Positions 11,006 through 21,209 of a stretch of DNA of 64,000 nucleotides are shown one piece after another; position 1 is the first letter of the stretch; every line of letters begins with the position of its first letter. The notes beneath the pieces are model-generated. The model did no database searches. It saw only the letters and a list, made by a program, of their open reading frames with translations, and was not told the DNA's origin. The stretch lies in assembly GCA_964019165.1 (NCBI GenBank), contig OZ025279.1, positions 4,109,602 to 4,173,601 of the forward strand. Reading direction: 5' to 3'. Position numbers and translations under genes: made by a program. Source of the DNA: Mastigias papua (Eukaryota > Cnidaria > Scyphozoa > Rhizostomeae > Mastigiidae).

Positions 11006-12154
11006 TCAATATTTGGTTCTATGCCCATCTGTTTCGATAATACGCCTGAGTCGCCTGGGCATAGTCGATATCGTCCGCTTTATAACGTCTTTATCAAATG
11101 ACAGGAGTGTTGTGATAACTCGTTCACTAAATTCTGTGTATGATTCTTTAGTGATCTTTTTGTTCAAGGCTTGCTGCTGTAGCTCACGTTTGACGTTATG
11201 GAACACATTTTCTATCGGGTTCAAATCTGGTGATCTTGCAGGAATTTTCAGACAAGTGGCACCAATCTCTTTCAGTGCTCCCCTTGCTACTACACTATTT
11301 TGGCATGGATCATTGTCCATCAGAATCATCTTAGCCATTCTACCCCTTCTTGACTGCACACGTGCATCAATAAAAGCGCGCGGTAACCTGCGTCTTATAA
11401 AGTCAGCAAAGAAGTTGCCCGTCATCTTCTCATATTGTTCAGCAAGTACAATGCCCCCATTATATGAAATGGCTACAAGGACATGAACTCTCCTACCTCC
11501 TGCAAGAGCCTTTGACCCGGTTGTTGTGTATTCCAGACCTTCACTTGCCTTGCGATATACTCTGCCTTTTGGATATGAAGCCTGGTTAAAGGGGTTGTGC
11601 TTGTGAATAAATGACACTGCGTCGAGATAAAGGGCTATGTCTCTCGTCCAAAATGTATCTTCATGCTCTTTCAAGGCCTTTATTGCAAACACCTTACGGT
11701 TTTTCATGTCTTTCTTTGATAATAGGCCCTTCTTTCTTGGCTGCAATTTTTTATACCCAGCGTCATTTAATATGCGGATATACGTTCTATAGCTTCCTTT
11801 CCTTATTCCAGCTTCGTTCATGATCTCTTTTACTGTTGGATTTTGTCCATTATTACGCATACTCTTGAATGTCCTTAGAAAGTGCGAAACATCACGAGTT
11901 GACAGAATCTTCGGCCGTCCGCGAGTGTCTATTGTTCTTTTGCCCTTTTTCTTGTCTTCTAAAGTGACTCCTTCCTTGCAGCATCGATACACAGATGATG
12001 GTGAAATATTCAACAATGCTGCCGTTTTTCTGTAACTTTTTCCTTCCTCTAAAACCATGACATATGCAAGAGCTCGCGTTTTCGCACAGATCTTTCTCTT
12101 GAACGTCATTGTGACAAAGTCTGTATGAAATGCGCTGTTTGTCTCAACTCTCAA
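11006..12154 (-). CDS. Tc1/mariner-IS630-type DD34E transposase, copy 2
   Basis: This 382-aa protein is identical to the one at 6612-7760, with intact D178, D280 and E315 and an intact helix-turn-helix region. It converges with the second rep copy. With both genes intact in both units, the element looks recently active. Confidence 0.88.
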   Translation of the reverse strand: MRVETNSAFHTDFVTMTFKRKICAKTRALAYVMVLEEGKSYRKTAALLNISPSSVYRCCKEGVTLEDKKKGKRTIDTRGRPKILSTRDVSHFLRTFKSMRNNGQNPTVKEIMNEAGIRKGSYRTYIRILNDAGYKKLQPRKKGLLSKKDMKNRKVFAIKALKEHEDTFWTRDIALYLDAVSFIHKHNPFNQASYPKGRVYRKASEGLEYTTTGSKALAGGRRVHVLVAISYNGGIVLAEQYEKMTGNFFADFIRRRLPRAFIDARVQSRRGRMAKMILMDNDPCQNSVVARGALKEIGATCLKIPARSPDLNPIENVFHNVKRELQQQALNKKITKESYTEFSERVITTLLSFDKDVIKRTISTMPRRLRRIIETDGHRTKY

Positions 12155-12782
12155 CTCGTTATATGTATATGCTTGGATAACTCAACTATCACCTTCTGTA
12201 GGTATGATCCATAGTGATGAGCTCCTTATTTCACGACTAATGTCGCATTGTTTATAAGACAAAGGCAAACACTCTAGTCGCCTCGCTCTACCTTATACTT
12301 CTAAAGCCGTTGTTCTACCAACCGCGGCAACACTATTTCGATTTTCACAGGATTATGGAACATACCACAGCCCCAATTCTATCATTTTCCCATGTTCTGA
12401 AGTGCCTCAAACAAATTTTTGACTTTCTAACGTGCGGAAAAATGGACCTACCATTCAGCCTCGTTTTCGTGTAATTAGACTACACCATTTCAGACAGCTT
12501 TTCTATAGGACCTGAACAGGGAATTATCTAGAATCACTCCATAATGTGTCTCACTACCAAGTATAAATCTCTCTATAGGTAACCGACTTGACTAATGCTT
12601 AGTATGTTAGTTTGCTTTTTACCTACAGTGTCCTATTGGAGAATCATACATTTTTTCCTTATTGTCACGTGCTACTTTGAACATGAATGACAGTATGAAA
12701 AAACCAACACCAAATTCGTAATCTACGGTGTCTATTTACCATAAATGCATATGACTATCTTTACTATTACGATCTTTAGCTT

Positions 12783-13928
12783 TTAATTAAAGGTTTGTCC
12801 CCAAACAACAATACCATACTGAAGGAATGGCATAAACAAAGAGTTGTATATGCACTTCAAGTTCTCAGTAGGAAGATATTTTCTGATTTTAAGGAGAATT
12901 CCACAAGTCCTGGACAACGTCTTTGACAGCTGAGAAATATGATTCTTCCAGCTAAGGTGTTCGTCTAATAAAAGACCAAGAAATTTAAGATATTTCACTC
13001 TAGATATAAACTTGTTACCTATTTTAACAGCTGCGTTTACAGATAATGAAGCAGCAGGTGAGTGGAAAATCATATAATTAGTTTTGCTGGTATTTAATGA
13101 TAATTTATTTGCATCAAGCCATCTTTTTACATACTTGAGTTCAGTGTTTACCTTTTTAGTAAGCTTTTCGGGAGTGTCGGTTTCGTAATAAATATTAGTG
13201 TCATCTACAAAAAGGTAGAACTTTAGTTTTCTTGAAACACTGGGCAAATCATTAATGATGAGAAGAAAAAGGAGAGGTCCCAGTACTGAACCTTGGGGAA
13301 CACCATAGGATGTCTTCATGAGGTTAGAATCCCTTCCATTTACAGAGACATATTGATATCTATCAGATAAATATGATGCAAACCATAGGAGAACATCCCC
13401 TCTTATACCATAGTGTTCTAATTTAGAAAGTAAGATATTATGATTTACTGAGTCAAAGGCTTTTTGAAGGTCAACAAATATGCCACATCCATATTTTTTA
13501 TTATCCAATGTACTTCGAATGGCTTCGGTTATACTTATTAATGCATCATCGACTGAGTGATTCTCTTGAAAACCAAATTGTAGGGGGTGTATGATATTGT
13601 TTGATGTAATGAAGGCATACAGTCTTTTATGCATGACTTTTTCATACAATTTGCTGAATATTGGTAACAGGGAGATAGGTCTATAATTAGATGTGATTTC
13701 CGAATCTCCTTGTTTGAAGAGAGGAATTACTTTTGCAACTTTGAGTTTAGAGGGTACAATTTCTTGAACAAACGATTGATTGATGAGTTTTGCGAGTGGG
13801 TGGCAGATGTGAAGCTTTAGGACTTTTAATAAATTTATTGGTATGCTGAAAGGACCAATAGATTTTGATGGATCAAGATGTGATATTATGTCCTCAATTT
13901 CCATGTGAGTAACTGGGGTCAAAAACAT
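12783..13928 (-). pseudogene. LINE reverse transcriptase (CR1/jockey-like), C-terminally cut
   Basis: This 381-residue open frame carries a non-LTR retrotransposon reverse transcriptase. It has a fingers region with YRPISLLPIFSKLYEKV, motif A FVDLQKAFDSVNH, motif B GVPQGSVLGPLLF and the catalytic box FVDD, plus a C-terminal YGIVVWG block. FVDD is an acceptable variant of F/YADD. The frame stops within a few codons of the array boundary at 12785, so the usual C-terminal tail and 3' UTR of the LINE are missing. LINEs normally lose their 5' end, so a missing 3' end points to disruption by another event such as the MITE/array insertion. A frameshift separates this frame from the endonuclease part at 14090-14996. 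Confidence 0.85.
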
Positions 13929-14089
13929 TGAGTTAGCATTTTTATTTTTAAGGTAATCTAGAGCAGATTTTGGCGTTCTAGATATATTTTTTGCTATACT
14001 ATCTGCAACATTAACAAAATAGTCATTAAAGATATTTGAAATTTTTACAGGATCAGATGAGATGTTGCCATTCTTGTCCCTTATTTTAT

Positions 14090-15000
14090 TTATGACTGAT
14101 GTACTACAATTTTTATAAGAAATAACAGTTTTAGTGCCTGACCATAATTTTTCATATTGTGGCTATACGTGGTGAAATAGTTTTGAAAATGCCTCTGCTT
14201 ACTTTCCTTAAGCTCCTTGGTCACTTGATTTCTAAATGTCTTATACAAGGCTATATTAGTTGCTGATCTTTTCTTTTTCAATTTTCTCAAGATTCCATCA
14301 CAGATTTTCATCATCTTTTGAATCCTATAGGTAATCCAAGGCTTTCCTTTTAGTTTTGATTCGGTTTTTGAACACTGCTTTGTTGGCACATGTTGTTCTA
14401 CCAGTAAGATGATATCTTTTAGAAATTGATTATAATTATTGTCAATATCCAAGTTGTCATTCAAGTAATTAAATTCTATTTGACTAAAATCATCAACAAA
14501 ATTTCCTTCAGTATAGTTTGAATAATCTGATTTAAAAACAGTTACTTTGTATTGCAGAGTATTTGCATTCTTTTGTATTAAAAATTGGGGTAAATGATCC
14601 GAAATTTGGGTCAAAATATTTCCACAAGTAACGTTTGCATTAATTAAGTTGATAAATATATTGTCTATGATCGTTGAAGAATGCTCGGAGATTCTAGTAG
14701 GGTGATTAATGCATGGTAGAAAATTGTTAGAAAATAAATTGTTAATAAAATCGTTTGTTGGGACATGCTCATCATAGTGGAGAAGATTAACGTTAAAATC
14801 ACCCATAATAAAGAATTGCTTTTTAGCCAGTTTCGGAAAGATCGACTGTAGATGGGAAGTAAAAACAGCAACATCCGAATTTTGATGTCTATATGCGCAG
14901 CAGAATAGATAGTTTTTATCATTTGCATTTTCAACCTCGACCCATATAGTTTCAAGTTCATTGCATCTAAAGCTAAGATTCTCACAGGTATTACTCTTAG
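14090..15000 (-). pseudogene. LINE apurinic-type endonuclease domain (same LINE), broken
   Basis: The frame on the minus strand carries the C-terminal half of an APE-type endonuclease: MGDFNVN near 14806 (the GDFN catalytic motif) and ISDHLP (the SDH motif), followed by a basic linker leading toward the reverse transcriptase. The same frame can be read upstream from 14806 to about 14996 without a stop. It then runs into the TTAA-flanked insertion at 15001. A frameshift near 14090 separates it from the reverse transcriptase. Confidence 0.8.
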
Positions 15001-15566
15001 GTGCCTAATTGCCGTCCCCCCGCTCTTATTAGGACCCCCCCGGCAATTATTTTTAACATATTTTGCTTTGTCACTTGACTATTAGAATTTGTAACAATTA
15101 TCGCCCTTAAGAACGGAAAACGCCACAAGGATGTATCTTCAAAGGCGGAGACATTTCTAAGCATAGCGCAATGTCAGTCAGTTTGACGTGTTCTGAAACC
15201 ATTTAGTGCATATGATAGTCCATGCGATGCAACTATTCTAATAAATGATGGAAGACAACAATGAGTTAAGCAGAAGAAACTTTGTTCGTCAGTCGGAGAA
15301 GAATACATTGGCAGAGAAGCAAAAGCTCGTGGAACGCATTGAAATGTCTAAAAAAGAATACGATGCTCAAATGGAATGGTGGAAGGGAAAGACTCGATAC
15401 GATGCCAAATGCAAAAAGTTCACACCATAGGATATTGGGAATTTATGTTACACATTCATAGCTAAATAATTGTTCTATTGATATTGTTCAAACTGATTTT
15501 CCATTATTGGTTACTTATTTCACTGAAATATTGAAGCCATAGTTGCTAAGGAAATTTGCTCCTTAA

Positions 15567-18500
15567 GGTGGGGGACTAGTCGAAAATCTTATATTTTGGA
15601 AAAATATTCGATTTTGAGCTGTTTGCATTTTATGGTCTATTGGATATCTGAGATGTGAATTCTAATGCTTGCTGTGGTATTCATTTCTTTTAAATACTAA
15701 AAAAAATACTTTTACTTAGACTAGGTACAATTTTGCTCTGTTACATCTTCTACTTTTATGCAATATTTAGGCAGTGACAACTATATTGTGTTTATAAGAA
15801 ACCCTATAAACCATATGTTGTTAGAAAGCCTGGAATTTCAAGAATTTGAATCTCCCGCCATTGTCTCCCTTCCATATAAAAATAACGCTGAAAGTCCTGT
15901 TATTCATACTTCTAAGAACAAAGGATAAATCCGCCATTATGCCAAAGAGAGCTGTGATTGGTCAATTCAAAAAAGGCTGCGTTGTGATTGGTTTGTCGTT
16001 TTCAGCTGCAAACCGGAAATGATTCAGTAGAGTTACATCGTATCAGAAAGTTGTCAACAAAGTTTCTATTCTGCTACCTTTACAATTATAGAGAATACTT
16101 GTCCGAGATTTGTAATGGGGAAAACTAAGTTTAAGACTCGCTATTCATTTCGTGGAAGACGAAAACGACAATACAGAAAGCTGCCAATCGAAGTTGTTGA
16201 TGAAACTCTAGCCACTGACAGGCCAGTTACATCGATCACATCTGCAACTGGTAAGAAAATGGAACTTCTTGGTTTAGGGATTTCTCCAGATATGATGGAA
16301 ATTAAAGCCAATGACATCCCAAAGCCAACAGATTCATTTATGATCGTTCAGATGTCCTCATTAAACCGACTTCTTTGTTTTGCTTGTTGTCCCTTATGTA
16401 AACAAAGTGGGATAACATTTTCGCTCATGGATGGTAAAGAGATGGGGTTTGCTGTAAAAGGTAAACTAGTTTGTAATAGTTGCGAGCAATCCTTTGCTGA
16501 ATCTTATTTGAGTGAGAGAGTTGGTGGTTCACAATCAAGTAAAGTCCCATTCGAAGTAAATCTAAGATCCACATTTGCTTTCATGGGTATTGGTTGTGGT
16601 TATAGTGCCATCAGAGATTGGTCAACAGTGATGAATACACCCAGCTATTTGAGTAAGTTGGCTTTTCAGAGTGCAAAGAGCAACATTATATCTGGTAGCA
16701 GGGAGTCTTTTGAGGAGATTTCAAGAAGGTCTGTTGAAAAGATCCGTGAAAGATATGGAGAGCTTGGCATTGTCCCTGATAAGGATGATGTGTTAGATAT
16801 TGCTGTATCTTATGATGGGAGTTGGCATCGTCGTGGACATTCATCCCATAATGGCTTAGGGGTTGTAATTGATCTATTAACAGGTCTCCCAATTGATTTC
16901 CAAGTCCTTAGCAATTTCTGCCATCAATGTTGTAAAGCTCCTGACAAAGATGACCCAAATTATGCTGAATGGATCTCCAACCATGCTGCAAAATGTAGTA
17001 AAAACTATGATGGCTCAGCAAACTCAATGGAGCAGCACTGTGCACTTTTAATTTGGCAGAGGTCTGTTGCTAAGCATGGTCTTAGATATACTTGTATGCT
17101 GTCTGATGGTGACAGTAAATCATATAATTATATTGTTAACGAAAAGGTTTATGGCAATGAAATTTCAATCAGCAAAGAGGAATGCATAAACCATGTATCA
17201 AAAAGGATGGGCACTGCATTAAAAAATCTGAAAGACCAGTGCACTGCTAGAGGGGAACAAATAGGTGGGAAAGGAAAACTTACCAATGATCTAATTACTA
17301 AGATCCAGAACTATTATGGACGTGCAATAAAAGATAACTATGGTGACATGAAAGTAATGAAGCAACGAATATTTGCAATACTTTTTCATCTCACTTCCTC
17401 AGATAGCACCCCTAGACACATGCACTGTCCTCCTGGTGAAAAGTCATGGTGTTTTTGGAAAAGAGCTGAAATAAAAAAGGAAACACCTGGGCCTCACAAG
17501 GACCATGAGACTGTACCAAATGACATTGGCAAGAAAATGGTACCAATTTTTCAACGCCTTACTGAGGATCAATTGCTTCAAAGATGCAGGAGAAACAGGA
17601 CTCAAAATCCAAATGAATCTTTGCATAATTTAATTTGGCAGTACTGCCCAAAAATTAGGTATGCTGGGAGAAACTCTGTGGAAGGTGCAACCTGCATGGC
17701 TATTTGTCAATTCTCTCTTGGAGCTACCTTTCGAGAAATGCTGTGCAGGTTTGTTGGGTTAGATCCAGGGTATTTTCTAGTCCAAGGGTCATTGCAGAAA
17801 TCCAATGAGAGACTTAAAAAGGCTGAAGAAAAATCAAGTGAGGAAGGAAAAAAGAGAAGGAAGATGATTAAGTTCAAAAAGTTAACTAAGATTAAAAAAA
17901 CTATATCAGATGAAGGACCAACATACAAAGCTGGTGATTTTTGAATGAATAAAGAAGCCTCATTTTATTATACTTTTTAAATGGAAAATAAATCCTGAGG
18001 AGGTTTAAAGTATCCTAGTTATGGTTAATTTTGTATGATAGGTAGATTGGTGCTTAGACAAGACACTACCTTTGAAAATCTATGTCTGAAAACTTTAAAG
18101 CCATTTTTCTCACATCTCATTTTTCGCACAATCCCCAACCTTAGTAACACTTTCACTGTGTGGGGAAAAAGCAATTTTTGCAATCCTATACACCATTGTG
18201 AAGCTTATTTCATGGAGAGTACAGGTATCTATGTGATATTTGGTTAAGATTTCCATATAAGGAAAACCAGCCCCCAGATCAGTTTGCTAGAATCCGATTT
18301 CTGAAAAAGTTGCAAAAAAGTAAATTTTTGAGAAAAATAATTAATTCATGAAAATTTTAACTAGATACTTGTACTCCTTATCAATATAGCTTCAAATTGG
18401 TGCTACATTTATATGCCTATCTTGTAAGAACTTTCAGAGAAAGTGTCACTAAGCAACCCAATAAATTTTCTATTGTTTGACCATTGCCATGGCAACCATG

Positions 18501-18620
18501 CGCCATTTTAAAAATTTTCCTCCAGATTTGAAATTAGGGCATCAATATAAACCTGCTTGCAAATTTTCAGCTTTCTAGCTATTACTATGGCGAAAATAGG
18601 TTTTCGACTAGTCCCCCACC
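15567..18620 (+). mobile_element. Intact TTAA transposon with Mutator-like transposase
   Basis: Perfect 20-bp TIRs (GGTGGGGGACTAGTCGAAAA at 15567-15586 and its complement at 18601-18620) are flanked by exact TTAA copies (15563-15566 and 18621-18624). The 3054-bp body encodes one uninterrupted 609-aa transposase. Perfect ends, a perfect target duplication and an open transposase frame indicate a young, possibly active autonomous element. It lies inside the outer TTAA element, so it is the most recent of the three nested insertions. Confidence 0.88.
16115..17944 (+). CDS. Mutator-like/Kolobok-like transposase, 609 aa
   Basis: This is a predicted DDE transposase for the surrounding TIR element. 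A basic N-terminus (residues 1-25) is followed by a Cys cluster resembling a zinc ribbon (C88, C91/C92, C95, then C120 and C123). The core has VSYDGSWHRRGHSS (D234), MLSDGDSKSY (D331/D333) and NPNESLHNLIW (E501), a plausible DDE triad. HQCC near residue 270 precedes a Cys/His-rich insertion. The SYDGSWxxRG block is typical of the Mutator-like transposase domain common in invertebrate genomes. The exact TTAA target duplication suggests the Kolobok superfamily. The C-terminus is Lys-rich (about 570-600), consistent with nuclear localisation. The ATG at 16115 is the first in frame. Family naming is from memory and moderately certain. Confidence 0.85.
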   Translation: MGKTKFKTRYSFRGRRKRQYRKLPIEVVDETLATDRPVTSITSATGKKMELLGLGISPDMMEIKANDIPKPTDSFMIVQMSSLNRLLCFACCPLCKQSGITFSLMDGKEMGFAVKGKLVCNSCEQSFAESYLSERVGGSQSSKVPFEVNLRSTFAFMGIGCGYSAIRDWSTVMNTPSYLSKLAFQSAKSNIISGSRESFEEISRRSVEKIRERYGELGIVPDKDDVLDIAVSYDGSWHRRGHSSHNGLGVVIDLLTGLPIDFQVLSNFCHQCCKAPDKDDPNYAEWISNHAAKCSKNYDGSANSMEQHCALLIWQRSVAKHGLRYTCMLSDGDSKSYNYIVNEKVYGNEISISKEECINHVSKRMGTALKNLKDQCTARGEQIGGKGKLTNDLITKIQNYYGRAIKDNYGDMKVMKQRIFAILFHLTSSDSTPRHMHCPPGEKSWCFWKRAEIKKETPGPHKDHETVPNDIGKKMVPIFQRLTEDQLLQRCRRNRTQNPNESLHNLIWQYCPKIRYAGRNSVEGATCMAICQFSLGATFREMLCRFVGLDPGYFLVQGSLQKSNERLKKAEEKSSEEGKKRRKMIKFKKLTKIKKTISDEGPTYKAGDF

Positions 18621-18815
18621 TTAAGTGGAGAAGGGAAACCAGCTTAGAGTACTTTTTAAAATCCATTTATTAACATGATTGCACAAATCCAGCCCCCCCT
18701 AACTGAAGTTTCCAAACAATTCCAACCCCCCCGCTAATTCCGACCCCCCCGTTAATTGAATTTTCCATAAAATTCCAACCCCCCGTTTATTCCGACCTCC
18801 CCGGCAATTAGGCAC

Positions 18816-18930
18816 TTAAGTGTAGAGATAAGAGATTTTTAACATAAAGGACAACTCCATCATTCTGACTCAGAGGTTTTGTGTTGTAACAAAAAAGTCT
18901 AAAATAGTCTTAAACTCGTCGTACCCCCTC
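18816..18930 (-). pseudogene. 5' fragment of the interrupted LINE endonuclease
   Basis: On the minus strand, just right of the TTAA at 18816, the translation reads ...LSQNDGVVLYVKNLLSLHL. This matches the segment of APE-type LINE endonucleases that normally precedes the part found at 14090-15000. It shows that the 15001-18815 element split a pre-existing LINE. The LINE cannot be followed beyond about 18930, where a C-rich stretch begins, so it is 5'-truncated. Confidence 0.7.
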
Positions 18931-20431
18931 CCCCCTCTTTGCCGACGTCAAATATATATGGTCACCTGCCAGTTACTTTCCCCCCAGCAGATATGTTGGA
19001 AAATGCCCTGAAGCAACACTGCCCTGTAGGCAAACTTAATACTTCTTGCAATGAGAACGAAATGGCCAGAACATAGACCACGTGAGAATGACCAACAGCG
19101 TGCCAAGAAAAAACGACTTTGTAGCGAGGGTGTCCTTTTGGTTCCTCTCGACTTGGTGATCGCCATTCCGTAGTTGTCGTCACTAGTGCCCCACTGAACC
19201 CTGCGCAGTAAACTGTACACCTGGAGGAGAAGGTCGGTTTGCCTGTTGATATCTATGATCTACCCCAAAGCTCAAGTAAACTCAGCAGTTTTGAAGCCAA
19301 AAGATTACATATCAATATCCACTTTCGTCGTATATAACCATGCACAACAATTGGTCTGTGGTACAGAAGCTCTTATCAAGAGAGGTAGACACAGCAGTTT
19401 GACACTTCTGCAGAATCGTACCTCTCCTAGAGATAGATGGCCTACCCTCTAACAAACTATAAACCATTCGATAGCACGCGGTGAGTAGATTACAATGATA
19501 CCCCATAACTCATATTTTCGAGGACTTTTCGAGTTATTTCTTATAAACATGGCTGCCATGTTTGCTCGCTAAGTGGGGTAGGGGTTAGGGTTAGGATTAG
19601 AATTTAGACCATCTTAAAGTGCCGGAATTCAATCTATTTCATTGATATCGTGTTGATAGTAGTAGAAGTCGATGAAATGTTGATTATTGGTACTTTTTAA
19701 ACACTATCCCTTAGCCTGACCAATACCCCTCGATAACTCCTCGAAAATTTGAGTTATGGGGTAAATGACGCTATTCACCGAGAGGTATGCCTAGTTTGTT
19801 AGGGTAGGTCATCTATGTCTAGGAGAGATGCGATTCTGCAGTATTCTGCCTAATATTTACCTTATAGTGGCTATGCAAACTCTCTGACCAAGGATCACTA
19901 GGCATATTATTAACAATTTGAAACGTTGACTTTACGTATGCAACTAAACAGCTCCGGAACTAAGAGACTTCCACTTTGACGTTGTTATGAATTTCAAGTA
20001 TTTGTTTAGAAAAAATATTGCAGCTTTTGAGATAGAACGACATATCGTGCTTTTGAGATAGATTGACGTATCGTGTGTATTTCAAGATATATACGGTGAA
20101 GCCCTTCTTTGAATTTGGCGCGGGTAAATTCTGGCGAATTTATAGGTTGTAGATATCTAGCTAAGACGATCTTACGTAGGCCCCTTAGAATACTGCGAAT
20201 AGAGCTTTTTACCAAGTAATGGCGCGTTTACGGATGTGGATGGCTCTTCATCGGAACATTCATATGCTACCCCATTTATCCCATAGGGTTAGGGTTAGCA
20301 GTAAGAAGGTTAGGGTTAGCATTAGTTATTTGATGTCCGCCATTATAAATATCGAGTGTATTTCGATGATATTCATAATGGCTGACAAGAAGTACCCCAA
20401 CCCAGACCCTTACCCTACCCCGAACCCTATT
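18931..20431. other. Gene-free region with foldback and short telomere-like repeats
   Basis: No gene is recognised. The stretch contains the inverted repeat at 19408-19841 and short runs of TTAGGG-like units near 19575 and 20285. Confidence 0.5.
19408..19841. repeat. Foldback/MITE-like inverted repeat
   Basis: The left arm (19408-19530, starting CTGCAGAATCGTACCTCTCC) is complementary to the right arm (19724-19841, ending GATGCGATTCTGCAG), with several mismatches and small indels. Shared blocks include ACCCCATAACTCA-like and TCTCCTAGA-like segments. The spacer of about 190 bases carries GGGTTAGGGTTAGG. No target duplication was identified. Confidence 0.6.
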
Positions 20432-21209
20432 GGGGTCATTCAATTAGTACATACGCTCTAAATTGGCTAAAAATATGACCCCCGGCCTTCCCCCTCGTAC
20501 GTACACACATATGCTTGATACACACCCCCCTTTTTGTGTACGTACTCTTGGTTGTTTGACCCCCCTATCTCTAGCAGTAAGTTTCTAGACATCCAAAACC
20601 ACAGTGATCCAAAACCATTCACAAGACATTAACATGATCCCTACAAATATATTTCATGACAAATCTATAATATTGTTCACACAAAACAGCATTATACTAG
20701 AACGGGGGATGTCCAATTAATTTGGCCCAAGGGCCACATAGGGCATAATATGGCGCCACAATGGCCAGGTAGGTTGACAGAACCCGAGAGGGCTAAGTAA
20801 TAGGGGCTTTCAAATATACATAACTCATCGCATGTTTCCTATCTGGCACTCTAGACAATGGCCAAAAACTGGGTATTCAGCCTTGCAAATGCCACTTGTA
20901 AATGTTCTTATTACATTGGGAAAAATAGCATTAGGTTTCAGTTTATTCAAAATTCCTAGGGGCCATATTGACGGATTCGGCTAGCGGGCTGTACTAGAAG
21001 TAATTTCAACTGAACACGTACTACACTAATTAAATGTCTGTGAAGGGTCCTTTGCAAGTGAAAATACTGCAGTATGTATGCAAAAAGCTAATAGTTTTTT
21101 TCTTTGTGTATGTACGTCATGTATCAACCCCTCCCCCCTTGTACGCATTTGTATGCATTTGTTTGACCCCCCTCCCCCCTTTGTGTGTACGTACTAAATG
21201 AATGACCCC
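20432..21209. mobile_element. MITE-like element A with GGGGTCATTC ends
   Basis: The ends are inverted (GGGGTCATTCAATTAGTAC at 20432; ...GTACTAAATGAATGACCCC ending at 21209). They are flanked by ATT on both sides (20429-20431 and 21210-21212). The 778-bp body has no open frame of note. The flanks themselves form an imperfect inverted repeat (about 20236-20282 versus 21213-21262, sharing GCTCTTCATC and ATGCTACCCC), so element A appears inserted in an older foldback element. Confidence 0.75.

Larger units (their letters stand above)
8461..12743. mobile_element. Rep/transposase composite transposon, copy 2
   Basis: This is a repeat of 4067-8349 with TIRs at 8461-8492 and 12712-12743. It carries the same gene content and identical translations. 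Lack of divergence means the duplication is recent, under gene conversion, or artefactual. Confidence 0.75.
4012..12784. mobile_element. Tandem direct dimer of a Rep + DDE transposase element
   Basis: Sequence 4012-8390 recurs at 8406-12784 with a constant offset of 4394 bases. Every gene translation is identical between copies and I saw no mismatch in the stretches I compared. The copies are separated by 15 bases (8391-8405) not present at either outer edge. Each copy holds a plus-strand rep gene and a minus-strand transposase gene, arranged tail to tail about 800 bases apart. A 4394-bp circle integrated as a dimer explains the constant offset and the unique 15-bp junction. The alternatives are a recent unequal tandem duplication or an assembly artefact from a circular or concatemeric molecule. 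The array lies between a MITE (left) and a LINE reverse-transcriptase frame that stops abruptly (right). Confidence 0.9.
15001..18815. mobile_element. Outer non-autonomous TTAA element, interrupted
   Basis: The ends are perfect 14-bp inverted repeats (GTGCCTAATTGCCG at 15001 and its complement ending at 18815). They are flanked by TTAA at 18816-18819 and TTAG at 14997-15000, a TTAA target duplication with one change. Subterminal regions are rich in C-runs following ATTCCGAC-like motifs. After removing the nested element at 15567-18620 the body is about 0.76 kb and encodes no transposase. A 61-codon charged open frame (15245-15430) is its only notable frame, and I would not call it a gene. TTAA duplications fit the Kolobok or piggyBac type; I cannot decide which. 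Confidence 0.75.

Noticed and set aside
4012..12784. Interpreting the array as an integrated complete virus
   Set aside because: No capsid or other structural gene is visible, and the presence of a transposase and TIRs fits a mobile element better.
15245..15430. 61-codon charged frame in the outer TTAA element
   Set aside because: It is too short and of low complexity, with no known relative, and the element appears non-autonomous.
19565..20330. TTAGGG-like repeats as an interstitial telomere
   Set aside because: There are only two to three consecutive units in each place, mixed with TTAGCA variants, too short to call a telomeric insertion.
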